Shown here in pieces: positions 22,854 to 33,612 of a stretch of DNA of 64,000 nucleotides. Both the position numbers and the translations under genes were made by a program. Positions within the stretch are counted from its first letter, which is position 1. Each line of letters starts with the position of its first letter. Location: NCBI RefSeq assembly GCF_003144245.1, contig NW_020289989.1:310001-374000 (forward strand), in the 5' to 3' direction. The notes under the pieces were generated by a model. That model saw nothing but the letters and a program-made list of their open reading frames with translations. It made no database searches and was not told where the DNA came from. Source of the stretch: Jaminaea rosea (taxonomy: Eukaryota > Basidiomycota > Exobasidiomycetes > Microstromatales).

Positions 22854-23167
22854 AAAGCGGGTCGACGAAGCAAGACAATTCTTGGCATTGGGACTGAGCA
22901 GCAGCTGCGGCGTCGTGTCGGGGCAAGACTGAAGATTAGGGCAGAAAGAAGAGCAGGGCAGGAGAGCCCGCGAGCTGTGCTTCAGCAGTGGTGTTACAGT
23001 ATCGGCCCGTCTTTTGTCGCTACCGGCCCGCTGGGTCACTCATTCATGTCTTGTTGACTTGAGAGTCGGAATGATGAGAGAACGGGCTCTCTGGCTGTTT
23101 ATCTTGCACGCTGCGTGTTTCTCCCGTAGCTCCCACCCACATAGCTCCCACCCCAACACACAGGCCG
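22854..23167. other. Intergenic, no gene seen
   Basis: The spacer between C1 and the upstream element of C2; nothing recognisable. Confidence 0.45.
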
Positions 23168-23186
23168 TCCGCCACTTCCGTCCGCT
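23168..23186 (+). promoter_or_regulatory. Shared upstream element of C2
   Basis: TCCGCCACTTCCGTCCGCTG lies about 166 nt before the C2 start. Confidence 0.55.
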
Positions 23187-23337
23187 GCGATTCTCGACTT
23201 GACGCGCATCGGCTGCACCGCAGCTTGTGTTCCTTTCCTCCTTACCACTCGCATGCACTTTTTGCTCTGGCGTGTTGTTCTCCTCGTCGTCTTAATCACA
23301 ACTCATCGTAACGGCAACGCCCCCGCTCTCTCGCAGC

Positions 23338-25469
23338 ATGCGCCCCAAGAAGCAGCGCAGACGGGCTGAGGGGCAGCACGACGATGACACACGCAGCGGC
23401 AGGGCGAGCAAGCTTGCCAGACGAGAGAGTGAGAATCTCAGAGGCTCCCTAGCGATCTTTGTACGCCTCCCGCAGGAGATTCAGATCCACATCATCATTT
23501 TGGCATGCAGGCTTCCTTCACACGTAAAGGGCAGACAAGAGCAAATTGGATTCCGCCCCCTCGACCTCGACATGGCAACTACACGCTCTCTTGCGTTGGT
23601 ATCTCGTAAATTGTACCCACGCGTGGTTGGCATACTGTATCAACACGTCCGTCTTAGCAGGCCAAGCGCGCTCGCTTCTTTCGCATCAGCATTGACTTCT
23701 CGACCAGCGCTGGGTCGCCTAGTCCGGAGCTTGCACGTCGGACCTGACGGGGAATTGTCGAGACGCTGGCATCCGCTCAAGGAAGTCGAGTGGCCCCATG
23801 ATCCCGAAAGACCCTGGTTGAATGGACTGCCTCCTTGCTACTATATCGCACACTCTGAGGATCTGCCTCGTCTGCCCAGCGCATGTGAGAAGATATGGAG
23901 ATGGTGCTTGGATCCGGATGTGGAAGAGGAAGATTGCCAATCTCGGGCAGTCTCACAGGCCCTCAGGGTGTTGCAGGAAGCGCTTGACGTTGACTTGCAA
24001 CGTCAGGGCGAGACCTTGTCGGGGGAAATTGTTGACCCAGTGAGCGTCATAGGCGTGTCATTCAGCGGCGTGGTGCTCTGGTTGACGCTGCATCTTCCTT
24101 TCACCCGTTTAGCCCGAATGGACGACGCGCGTATTCGAGGCCCAGGCGGGTTTGGACCTCTATCTGATGGAGATCGGCCGTCTCGAGAGCATGGCCGACG
24201 CAAAGCCGACCCTGAAGAAGTGCAACGCCGTAGAATGCCTCCACTATCCTCCTCTGCGATTGGACGGCGTCGCTCAGAATCCCAAGCCATACCTGTACGA
24301 CGAGGATCAAGCATTCGTAATCCGCTACTCGCAGCTTCTTCAGCACCTCGCAAGACCGGGTGCCTTGACTGATCGCTTTGACCATCCTTACCTGTGGTCA
24401 CGCTCTGGGGTCGAAATGTTCGTACTCGATGGCCCTAGTAGGGCAGGAGGTGACGTCGCTGATCAAGACGATGGCTTTGACCCCCATGACATTCGCGATT
24501 TTCCCTTCGACATCGTCGAGTATGAGTCTGAGGACTTCGCGGATCTGTTCACCCTCCAAGGCGTTGACGGACGCGGTCCGGATGCTCTCCGCGCAGACTT
24601 TGATCTCGCCCTTGATCCGGCAATTGGCAGGACGCAAACACTTGGCTCAATCCTCAACTTGGCACGCATCGTGCTCTGCTGCACCGCAAGGTTACAAAAT
24701 CTTTCCCTGACGGGCTTTCTTGAGCGCGCACTCTGCGGAGAGCGCTTCTGTACGGAGCTCAAGGATCTACGCTCGCTCAGCCTTGGTCCTCCTCCACCCT
24801 ACTGGTACGCGCCAATGACTCTTGCCGGCCCTGTGATAAGTCGAGTCGAGAACCTACGGATCTGTGGAGTCATGCTGCGAGAAAAGGAAGCGAAGTCGAT
24901 AGCAGGAGATTTTCCCTTTTTGACCAAGATGGAGTGGAGCATGGCAGGCCGTTTTGACGAGAAGCACTCGATCAGGTGCGTCGGAGACCGGATGAGTTGC
25001 GAATGAGAGCGCTGAAACTGACTAGCCATCGTCATTTATGTTCTCCAGCCTCAGCGATACCATTGACTGTTTGCTGAAACGTCGCAAGAGCGAAGCGATG
25101 ACTGCAATTGGTGCAGACTCCGTTAGCAAAGCAGCCCAGCAAGAGAATCAAGCAGTCAGCAGCGCAGAGTCGGCAGATAGCGCCTGCGAAGGTTCGCGCC
25201 CCTCAGCCCTTATTGAGGTCAAGTTGCACCCTGATGACGTGGAGGAGCTCTTGCGTCAAGCGCCCGACCCCGACGTTCGCACAGCCTGGCTGGAAGGCCA
25301 GCCCTTGGCCGATGCGCCGCGTCGTCTGCGGCTGATCAAGGGAGCTGCGGCACAGCAGAGAACCTACGGACGTGGTTGGGGATGGACAAGCGAAGCATGG
25401 TGTGCCTTATATGAGGAGGGAAAAGATTGGTGGGAGGAGGAGGCTCGCTTGACGAAGTGGGTCACCTGA
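23338..25469 (+). CDS. F-box-like array protein C2 (intact, 661 aa)
   Basis: The exons are 23338-24039, 24113-24975 and 25049-25469. The introns are 73 nt each (donors GTGAGC and GTGCGT), phases 0 and 2, giving 662 codons including the stop. A very basic head (M-R-P-K-K-Q-R-R-R) precedes the F-box-like domain at about 40-110 (F-V-R-L-P-Q-E-I-Q-I, L-A-L-V-S-R-K-L-Y). S-R-P-A-L-G-R and S-L-H-V-G-P follow, close to C1. Exon 2 opens P-E-W-T-T-R-V-F-E-A-Q and contains V-E-C-L-H-Y-P, D-R-FDHPYL, an acidic stretch, and L-S-L-T-G-F-L-E-R-A. Exon 3 is the tail domain with I-E-V-K-L-H-P, T-A-W-L-E-G, P-R-R-L-R-L and W-W-E-E-E-A. It is the cleanest copy of the array and a good reference for the family. 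Confidence 0.8.
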
Positions 25470-25940
25470 GCCGCAGAGGGGAATGGGGCTGAAACGGGAG
25501 GTAGAACTCAACCAGACGGTGTCTTACCGTAGAAGGCGGCGAGGAAATGGGCAAGTTTCTGTGCGTGCTTGCCTTGTGTGCAGCGACAGAACCCCGGCAA
25601 CCTTTCAGCTTGCAAGGCAGAAGAGAGAAGAGCTATCAGTGACAAGCGCAGTGAGAAAGACATAAATGCATGTAGCCTTGGTCGCAGAGCGATGATTCTG
25701 TGTGAGAAGGGTACCCTCTCAAGATGCGGCGGGCAGTTGGGCAATCAGCCCCGTCCCCCTCCCGAAGGGACTTGAAGTCACGGTGGCAGAAGCCGAGGCC
25801 CAAAAGGAGCGTCGAGCCAGGCTTCGGTAGTGCCAAAAATGTAGCGTGGACCTTCCTGCCGAAGGCCCTCTATTTGAGTCACCTTGCCTTGATACCGACT
25901 CAGACGCCTCGAGCACAGCTACCGACCGTATGCGTCGGAG
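25470..25940. other. Intergenic, no gene seen
   Basis: This stretch lies between C2 and the solo tail relic. It may hold the degraded body of the gene that owned the tail, but I find no head or core motif in it. Confidence 0.4.
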
Positions 25941-26198
25941 AAGCCGCTCAATTTCGAAATTGCGCTCCATCGAGATGACTTGACAGCAATGCTGGACAGC
26001 GCTCCCTCAAAAGAGATACAATTGGCTTGGCAGCGGGGCAAGGAGCTACCAAATGTTCCTCACCGCTTGAGACTCGTGCATAGTCATGCGTCTACCAAGG
26101 CGAATCGCTCAAAGAGGATTTGGGGCGGTACGAGCGATGCCTGGGTGGCATTGTATGACGAGGGAAAGGAGTGGTGGGAACATGAAGCGCTGGGCTAG
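25941..26198 (+). pseudogene. Relic rC2: solo tail domain of clade C
   Basis: An open stretch reads F-E-I-A-L-H-R-D-D-L-T-A-M-L-D-S-A-P, then L-A-W-Q-R-G-K, PHRLRL, A-W-V-A-L-Y-D-E-G-K-E-W-W-E, with a stop at 26198. This is the whole exon 3 tail domain, closest to C2. No F-box, FDHPL box or repeats precede it, and no copy of the shared upstream element is near. The domain itself is unbroken, so it is either a recent partial duplication or a kept free-standing domain; there is an ATG at 25989. Confidence 0.7.
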
Positions 26199-26748
26199 CT
26201 ATTTTGGAATGTGCCCGTCTTTTGAATCAAGCTGGGCCATGATCGTTTACCTAGAGCAAGACCGATGTCAGAAAGAGCAACCTCTGAATCCAGCTCGACC
26301 GCCTCGGACTATTCTGCGCCGCTTCACTCGCTTCGTTCAACATGCATGAACCGGCGGCTTGAGGTTTGATGTGGCGTCGAGATCAGATCAATACGGCCAA
26401 GTCAAACCAAGCAGAGCAGGGATTGAAGCAGTGAGCGATATGAAATACAGTAGATGACGGAAAGGAGAGATGGCGGCAAGAGAATGCGCTGAAGCTGGTC
26501 ACGCGCACGATCGTCACGCGCACGATGGGACTGCGCTGAGCATAGAAGAGCGAGTGAGCCCAAGTGCGGGTTGCGGTGAACAGGACCGTCCAGCTTCAGC
26601 ATGTCCGCTCTGTCTCTGCAGAAACTTTGAAATACATCAAGCTAAAGCGCTCATTGAGGACGAACGGCTCGATGCGATGCTCGAACCTCTCAGCTGTGAG
26701 GGGTCCGAGCGGCCGCTTGATGGCTTCATCACGTCGCGCCGAGCGGGC
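26199..26748. other. Intergenic with a short tandem repeat
   Basis: No gene is seen. Near 26496-26526 the unit GTCACGCGCACGAT occurs twice in tandem. Confidence 0.45.
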
Positions 26749-26765
26749 CGCTCCACTTCCGCCCC
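26749..26765 (+). promoter_or_regulatory. Shared upstream element of D1
   Basis: GCTCCACTTCCGCCCC lies about 232 nt before the D1 start. Confidence 0.5.
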
Positions 26766-26984
26766 TTCTTCGAGGAAAGCGGCTTGAGCTTCTTGACTTC
26801 CTTCCATCTTTGGTATCCTTCCTTATAGACTAGGCGCCTCATACCTTCCAACTACGGGCAACTAGACTGCGCTTCGCAAAGGGGAGGCGCGGTCTCACGC
26901 CGTCCTTGCCAGAATCCTTGGCTACTCAACGTACCATACTCCAGCCTCCGCTTTGGTGCGTGCATCACGCAGCCGCCCGTCACA

Positions 26985-28596
26985 ATGAGCTCAGCACACA
27001 CTTCACCATGGGATCGAAAGCTGACTAGCCTAAGCGGCTTTGAAACGCTTCCTTCTGAGCTCAAGACGTACATTACTCAGCTTGCCTGCCGTCTTCCACC
27101 AATCCGCTGTCGAGCGCGTCGAGATGCCTCACCGACAACAGTTGACAAGAGCACAGCGCTGAGCTTGGCTCTTGTCTCTTGCGACTTCTACAACATTGTG
27201 ATTGTGGAGCTCTACAAGCACATTCGTATCACCCGCCCTAGTGCACTTCAGATGCTTGTCACCACCTTCACCACACGCGCAGCTTTGGGCAAGCTGGTGC
27301 AAAGCTTATTCGTAGGCGTCGAACAGCACATCGACGAGGATTGGTGGCCTCTTCGAATCGTCACTTCGCCTGCATTGCAAGGACAAAAACAATGCCGTAC
27401 CGTCTTCAGAGTATCATTGGGCCACCAAGACTCCATTCGGCCATCGTGGTGCTGTCCCAGCCATGACTTCGATCTCAATGAAGAGCTCAATGAAGAGCTT
27501 GACAACAAGGATTTCGTCGCAAGTCCCATGCGCGCTGTCAGCGCTGCCATCAAAGCTGCTGCTCAAGGGATAGGAGTCAGTCTTTTAGAAGCAGAGGCTG
27601 ATTCTACTGGAAATGAAATCGGCAGCGTAGGTTCTTGGCAGCCATGCTTTGTCGGTACAGTAACATGATTGTAGACGCTGATCATTGGACGTTCTCCCCG
27701 CTTCCCACTGTCCAGGATGCTTGGCATATTCAAGTACTGGAGACTTGTGCAGCCATCGAGCTCTTTTTGATGCGCATGCGACAATGCGAGGACGAGCAAA
27801 GGAATGCAAAGCACGATGTTGACTACCCTGTGCTTGTCATCACCAAGCCTCCGATGCCGAAGCATTCTGTCAACCGTAGTCATCGCTCTTTCAAGGTCTC
27901 ACACGGCGAGATTACGGAGAGGCTAGCCGCTCCAAAGACCAAGTACGATCGTTTCGATCATCCCCTTCTCTTTGCCCGTGTAGGCGTCCCTTGGGCTGCT
28001 CGAGGACCAGATGGCCAATTACACTCTGGGGATGGAGACGAAGACGCTATAGTAGTTGCCGAAGGGGAAAACCTCGCCGACGTCTTTTCACCTCGTGATA
28101 GATACGAGTCACCTTCTTCGGATGAGCCTCTCGTAGCCATCAATAGCGCATCCCTTTCTCTGGATCTACCCAGCTTTGCGACGATAGGCGGTATCCTCTC
28201 GCTCGTTCGGTCTCTTCTTGGCTTCACACCTTCACTACGGACGCTCTCTCTGACGGAGTTCCTCGAGCTTGCTGTCTGCGGAACACAGTCGCCGCCAGCG
28301 CTGGACAGGCTGCAATCTCGTACCCTCTGATCGAGGTCTGTCTACATCGCGACAACGTCGCCGCAATTCTCAAAGCAGCGCCTTCACAACGCATTCGAGA
28401 GGCATTGAGTGAGGGTGGCTCTCTACCAAACACGTCCCGCCGCCTCAAAATGATAGAGCACTCGAACTCTGCGACAGAAAGTGGCTACTCGACATGGGCC
28501 GCCATCAGCAAGCGTCGTGATAGTGAAGAGGGGAATTGGAGTTGGTGGGAGAACAGCGCACTTACGTACGGGACCGAGTCTATGCGGCTGTACTGA
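26985..28596 (+). pseudogene. F-box-like array copy D1, repeats and tail intron deleted
   Basis: Exon 1 is 26985-27626 with F-E-T-L-P-S-E-L-K, L-A-L-V-S-C-D-F-Y and D-W-W-P-L. Intron 1 is 27627-27715 (GTAGGT donor, phase 0). Exon 2 opens D-A-W-H-I-Q-V-L-E and holds D-R-FDHPLLFAR and L-S-L-T-E-F-L-E. The C-x4-C-x-H motif is replaced by V-D-Y-P-V-L. Near 28310 the leucine-rich segment breaks off and, in a new frame, the tail domain starts at once (P-L-I-E-V-C-L-H-R, E-A-L-S-E-G, S-W-W-E-N-S), ending at 28596. The last repeats and intron 2 are gone. Exon 2 as read ends at 28330, so a product of about 419 residues without the tail domain is possible. Confidence 0.65.
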
Positions 28597-28785
28597 GGCG
28601 GGCAGGGCCGAGCTGACCAGCGGTTGGCAAAATTGGGCGGATGGCGTCCAGTATCGTAGGTGAGCGAGAAAGGGCTCACAGCATGTAACAAATGAGAACA
28701 GTAGTTGGACAACGAAAAGTCGCGTGAGAGCCCAACGTCCCTTCTTCGCCCGCTCGCCGCCCCTCACTCAGATACCGTGCATAGC

Positions 28786-28807
28786 CCCTACTTCCGTGCC
28801 TTTGTCA
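28786..28807 (+). promoter_or_regulatory. Shared upstream element of D2
   Basis: CCCTACTTCCGTGCCTTTG lies about 106 nt before the D2 start. Confidence 0.55.
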
Positions 28808-28895
28808 AGCGGCTTTCCTCCTTCCTCTCCTTTTCATTGAGATCTCAACTTGCCCTTCTTCTCTCTGCTTCGCCAAGGGAACGCAGCGCCAGCTC

Positions 28896-30878
28896 ATGAT
28901 GGAGGCTGCTTCGCTGCCTCTGAGGGCCGGTCTCACCTTCTTCAACCTGCCTAGCGAGCTGCGCAATAACATCTTGCACCTGGCTTGTGAGGCGCCTCTT
29001 CTCCCCTGCAAACATCATCCGCCCCATCGAAACCTCTGCATGAGAACGATCAAGGCCCTTTCTCAAGTATCACGACATTTCTACCCTCTTCTAGTGCCGA
29101 AGCTCTACAAGCATATCCGCATCGTACGGCCCTCCGCCCTTTGCTCTCTTCAGGCAACACTGTCTGCTCATCCTGCTCTAGGCTCGTTCGTAAAGAGCCT
29201 TCACCTTGGACCGGAAGATGCTCTACCTGTTGGCAGCTGGTGGCCTCTGAAGCTCATCGACGGACGCTTGCACCTCACGGCGTCATACTCCAGCAAGTCT
29301 GAGCGATCCTCTAGCTGCATGTCTGAAGAAACTCAGTGCAACCTTCGGTTGGCCCTCGACAACAAGGACGTCGACAATGCGAGTGCCTTCCATCGAGCGG
29401 CGTCTGCTGCCATTGAGCGGGCGAGCCAGTCACTCAATGTCGATCTTTTTTGTCAAGGAAAGATGTGGAAAGGGGAAGATCTTGACATGGTGAGCTGATT
29501 AGGATACAAACGATCCCTTCAGACCCACTCATTTCTGTCTGCCCTGGCAGGATGCGTGGCATACTGTATACGGGTGTGGGAGACGCAAGCGGCAGTTGAA
29601 CTCTACTTGAAGGCGATGCAGCAGCAAAAAGACCCAGCCGACCGTATGACAACAGGTCGCGAAGTGCTGACCGATGCTACAGACTACCCCTCTTTGGCTA
29701 TCGCCTCTTCGGCACTGGCCGACTCACCCGAACATGTCTACCAACTGACCCTTGGCCAGATTCGCTCCTGGATGACGAGAGTTGGTAGTCACCTTGATCG
29801 ATTTGATCACCCAGTCCTCTTCGCTCGCTCGGGACTGCCATGGACTGCAGCAGCCTTTGACGTTAAGCACTCGGGATTGTCTAGTGGCCTCGACGATGCG
29901 GGACAGGCTTTTACCTTCGTGGATGCTGCGTCGCGCCAACTAGGCGGCATCCCGCCTTTTGCCCCCAGCTTGCAAGACCCTATGAGCATCGGGCTACCCA
30001 ACATAGCTACTACCGGTGGCCTTCTGGCTCTTGCCCGCTCAGCAGTGTCTTTCATGCCTCGCATCAGCACGCTGTCGCTGAGTGGCTTTCTCACGGACCT
30101 GACCGACGGCAGTCCCTCTGCTCTTCAAGTCTCCACGCTCAAAAGATTGAGCTCTGGTCCTCCCTCAGAAATCTGCCCAGTCACCGAGTACGTATTTTGG
30201 AAGAACAAGACTATCGAACGGGTCAAGAAGATGCGCATTTGCCAGCACATTTTCAATCGCTTCGATGCCAGCTTCTTCTCAGGCCACCGTGGAATCATGC
30301 CTGATCTAAAAGAGTTGCAATGGACGCTGCTCCGACCTTATCCGTATGAAGCAGATGATGAGGACTTTAAGTGAGCATGCCCCGGCAGAAGCTGCGTGCT
30401 CAACCTCACCGTCTCGCTGACCAAGGTGTCCCACCGAAGTATCGCCCGAGTCGCTGCACAGGCCGTTGGACTCAGTGATGAGCTCTATGAGCGGCTATGC
30501 GACTTTGCCGAAGAGCATCCAGGCGAGGAGCCAACGCCCAAGGAGTGGTCCACCGAGGGCAAAAGCTCGGAAGGCCGTTCGCCTCAATTCAATGGACGAC
30601 GTGGCCCAACATTCATCGACCTCCGTCTGAGCGACAATGACCGGCAAAAGGTCATTGATGACGCGCCTTCTGATGCCATGCGTCACGCCTGGCGTACCGG
30701 CGAGCTCTCACCTCATTTGCCTTGCAGGCTCAAGGTGTCTACCAGTCCAGCTGCTGATGGCCGCGCCTTCTCACCTCCTGAGGGGTCCTTGATGACACAA
30801 GAGTTGTATGAGGAGGCGTGGGAGTGGTGGGACCAAGCTGTGCTGGAGAGCGACGCGGAAAAGGATTCCATTCTGTGA
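28896..30878 (+). pseudogene. F-box-like array copy D2 with a frame change at exon 2
   Basis: The ATG at 28896 leads directly into the F-box-like domain (F-F-N-L-P-S-E-L-R-N-N-I-L), so the basic head is lost. S-L-H-L-G-P and W-W-P-L-K follow. The phase-0 donor is at 29490 (GTGAGC) and the acceptor CAG ends at 29550. Exon 2 starts D-A-W-H as in D1, but the remainder (V-W-E-T-Q-A-A-V-E-L-Y-L) is in a different frame, a net shift of two bases near 29563-29580. The later part has D-R-FDHPVLFAR, L-S-L-S-G-F-L and L-K-E-L-Q-W-T. A phase-2 intron fits at 30371-30475 before the tail exon (F-I-D-L-R-L-S, H-A-W-R-T-G, L-P-C-R-L-K-V, E-W-W-D-Q-A). Both C-x4-C and C-x2-C are absent. Confidence 0.65.
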
Positions 30879-31046
30879 GAAGGGAATCAGGATGGTGATG
30901 TCAGAGAATGAGGAGGATCGGAAGGCGATGGAAAGTCATTACTTTGCCAGCCATCATTTTGCGAGCCGTCACTCTCGAAACTCATTCATCTGCTTGCGTC
31001 CGCTCGCCCACCCGCCCGCTCGCTTCCTTTAGACTACTCTAGTGCT

Positions 31047-31062
31047 TGCCTACTTCCATCCC
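31047..31062 (+). promoter_or_regulatory. Shared upstream element of D3 (drifted)
   Basis: GCCTACTTCCATCCC lies about 106 nt before the D3 start. It keeps (C/T)ACTTCC but has A for the following G. Confidence 0.4.
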
Positions 31063-31156
31063 TTGCTTCGCAACAAAGGCCGAACTACTTGCCTTCCATC
31101 ATCTCTTCTCTTTTCGTTTTCTTCGAGTCCTGCAGCTCTCGCGGTACTCCTCTGCA

Positions 31157-33242
31157 ATGACAGGGGGCGAGCACGAGCTGTACAAAACGAAGGCTGTCGG
31201 CGCCAACGACGGCAAGATCGAAGGCGCCGCCGCAGGAGACCGATCGCAGCACAATCTCAATGCGGTGAATGTTCAGCCCGTCCGCAGCCTCTCGGGCTTT
31301 TGGCTTCTTCCCCGCGAATTGCGAAGTCACATCCTCACACTCGCCTGCACGACCACTCGCCGTCCTCATCAAAGCACCAAAGGCCGCTCGACCGACTGCA
31401 CAGAGACCATCTGTCGTCTTGCTCTCGCCTCTCGCCACTTTTACGCGATGATGGTCCCACTTCTTTGGCAGCATATCCGCATCACAAGGCCTTCAGAACT
31501 CAAGATCTTGCAAGCTGCCGTAGCCAACCGTCCCTCTTTGGGCCAGCTTGTCCGGAGCTTGCATATTGGAGCGGATAATGAATTGCCCGGCGATTGGTGG
31601 CCAATCACTGTGCGAACGACCGATGAAGGCCTTCAGGTCAGACGTCTGAGGTGTCAATTGATCCTTCCTGACGATCAGCGGCAAAGGCCTTGGTACGTCT
31701 ACGTAAGCGATTTCTATATTGAATCGACCGGCGCCGGAGTCTCGGGAGCCATCTCCAATGCTATTCAAGCTGCGTTCTATGACCTCGACGTCGATCCGCA
31801 AATTGAAGGGCGCAACCACTCTGAAAGGCCCTATTGGATCGGTGTGTACAGGCAGACACACTGACCTGATTTATAAATCGCTTCCGCTCACAAAAATTGT
31901 TCCTCTTCATGTGGCAGGATGAATGGCACGCGCGTATATTCGAGGCTCAATCGGCTTGTGAGCTGTACCTGCTAGAGGTAGGACGGCTGGAGCAGAAAGA
32001 TCCCAAGACCAACCCGAACGACATTTCACATCCTCGACTCCTCATCGTCTCCAAGTTGCCTGCGTCGTCTGACGACCATCGAGACGTTACCGACCACAAT
32101 GTCTTCATCTTGCATCGGTCACAGCTCCTCGAACGAATCGCCAGACATTCAAAAACCGATCGCTTTGATCATCCTTTGCTGTTCATCCGCTCGGGAGTAA
32201 TGTGGACTGCTGTCGACCGTAACGGAGAAGAGCATGAAGGCGGTTCTGGTGACTTGGATGACTTTGAGACCGAAAGGATTAAAGACGTCTTCTCTACTGA
32301 TATACACACTCGCGGGTACGACAGCGACGACGATGATGACGACGCCTACACAAACAATCTCTGCAATCCGATCGAGCACGCACTACCCAGCACAGCGACC
32401 GTAGGTGGTATCCTCGGTCTCACTCGGTCCATTATCGCAATTGCGCCATTCATCGAGAACCTGTCCCTCACTGTTCCTCGATCGCGCTGTCTGCGGCCTG
32501 CGCTCCCCGCCCCCTCTCGAGATGCTCAAAGCTCTCACCCTGGGACCTCCCTGTGATATGTCGAGGGATTGCCTCCATTTTCAGCACCCCGCCCTGGAAT
32601 CGATCGAGAGATTGCGTTTGTGCGAGTATATCCTCGTCGATGCTGAGGTGGCCAACATCGCCGGTCATGGCCGTAGCTTGACCAGTCTCGAGCATTTTCA
32701 GTGGAGCGATGTCACCCTACTTTCCAGCTCAGACAGGTACGTCACGGCCCATCACAATTTCTGGCGAATCGTTGTCATTGAGAGCTGCTGCTGACTTCCC
32801 AGACTTGATTGCATCCAGCAATCGTCTCAACCATTGCATCCATCGACTTGTAGGCTTGGACGATCCTGCGAAAGCGACGCCCAGAGACCAAGAGCAGCCA
32901 GATCGCAAGAGAAGGCGCAATTGTCACGAGAATGACGACCGGGAAGTCTCGCCTCAGCGATGGTTGCCAGGATTTGAGGGTCGGCTGAAGCTCGTTGAAG
33001 CTTGCCTACACCCAGACGATGTACAATTTGTCTTGGACTATGCCCCCACCGTCGAGCATGGCACGGCTTGGCTGGCAGGCACACCGGGGACGAAGGGCGA
33101 TACATGCTTTCACCTATCTGCTCAGCAGCCTCCGCCTATAGATCCTGTGCTACGATGCCCGATCATATCGACGCAGCACGCGCTGTTCGAAGAGGGCAGG
33201 GAGTGGTGGGAGCGGTACATGAAACTGACGAGATTGCGCTGA
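31157..33242 (+). pseudogene. F-box-like array copy D3 with one frameshift
   Basis: Exon 1 is 31157-31843: F-W-L-L-P-R-E-L-R-S-H-I-L, L-A-L-A-S-R-H-F-Y, S-L-H-I-G and D-W-W-P-I. Intron 1 is 31844-31917 (GTGTAC, phase 0). Exon 2 opens D-E-W-H-A-R-I-F-E-A-Q and holds S-H-P-R-L-L-I and D-R-FDHPLLFIR. An acidic Asp run (about 32320-32343) is followed by L-S-L-T. At about 32475 two bases appear to be missing inside L-S-L-T-G-F-L-D-R-A-V. The repeats continue in the shifted frame to a phase-2 donor at 32737 (GTACGT). The tail exon is 32819-33242 (L-V-E-A-C-L-H-P, T-A-W-L-A-G, E-W-W-E-R). It is the last array copy on this side. Confidence 0.68.
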
Positions 33243-33612
33243 TGCCCTGGGAGAGAGACGAAAAGCGGCAGGCTGTGGTCATCACAGAGCAGGAACACGA
33301 TTGATGCAGGCTGTGTAGCAACACGTATCTCTGAGATTGGCGATGGAGCAGAGATCGGCAGCAAGTAGAGCATAGATAGGAGGAGCGTCTACGAATGGAG
33401 ATCGGAGTACGGCACGGTCGCGACTTGGTTGTTGGTGCCGTCGTTCTTGAATGCATGGCGATATGGACGACTCTTTCTGATGAAAGCTGTTATCGAGGAA
33501 GACGAGAGTCATCGGCAATTGCCGTGTCTGCGGCAGAGGCGGAAGGGGGAAGGGCGTCAGCAATGTGGAGACATTGGTACCGAGCCCGCCTCACTCACCT
33601 TCGCACTCTTGC
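33243..33612. other. Intergenic, right edge of the array
   Basis: The spacer between the last array copy and the secreted-protein gene. No gene or family motif is seen. Confidence 0.45.

Noticed and set aside
1-33242. The repeated array as NLR-type immune receptors
   Set aside because: Leucine-rich repeats are present but there is no P-loop nucleotide-binding domain; the N-terminal domain is F-box-like.
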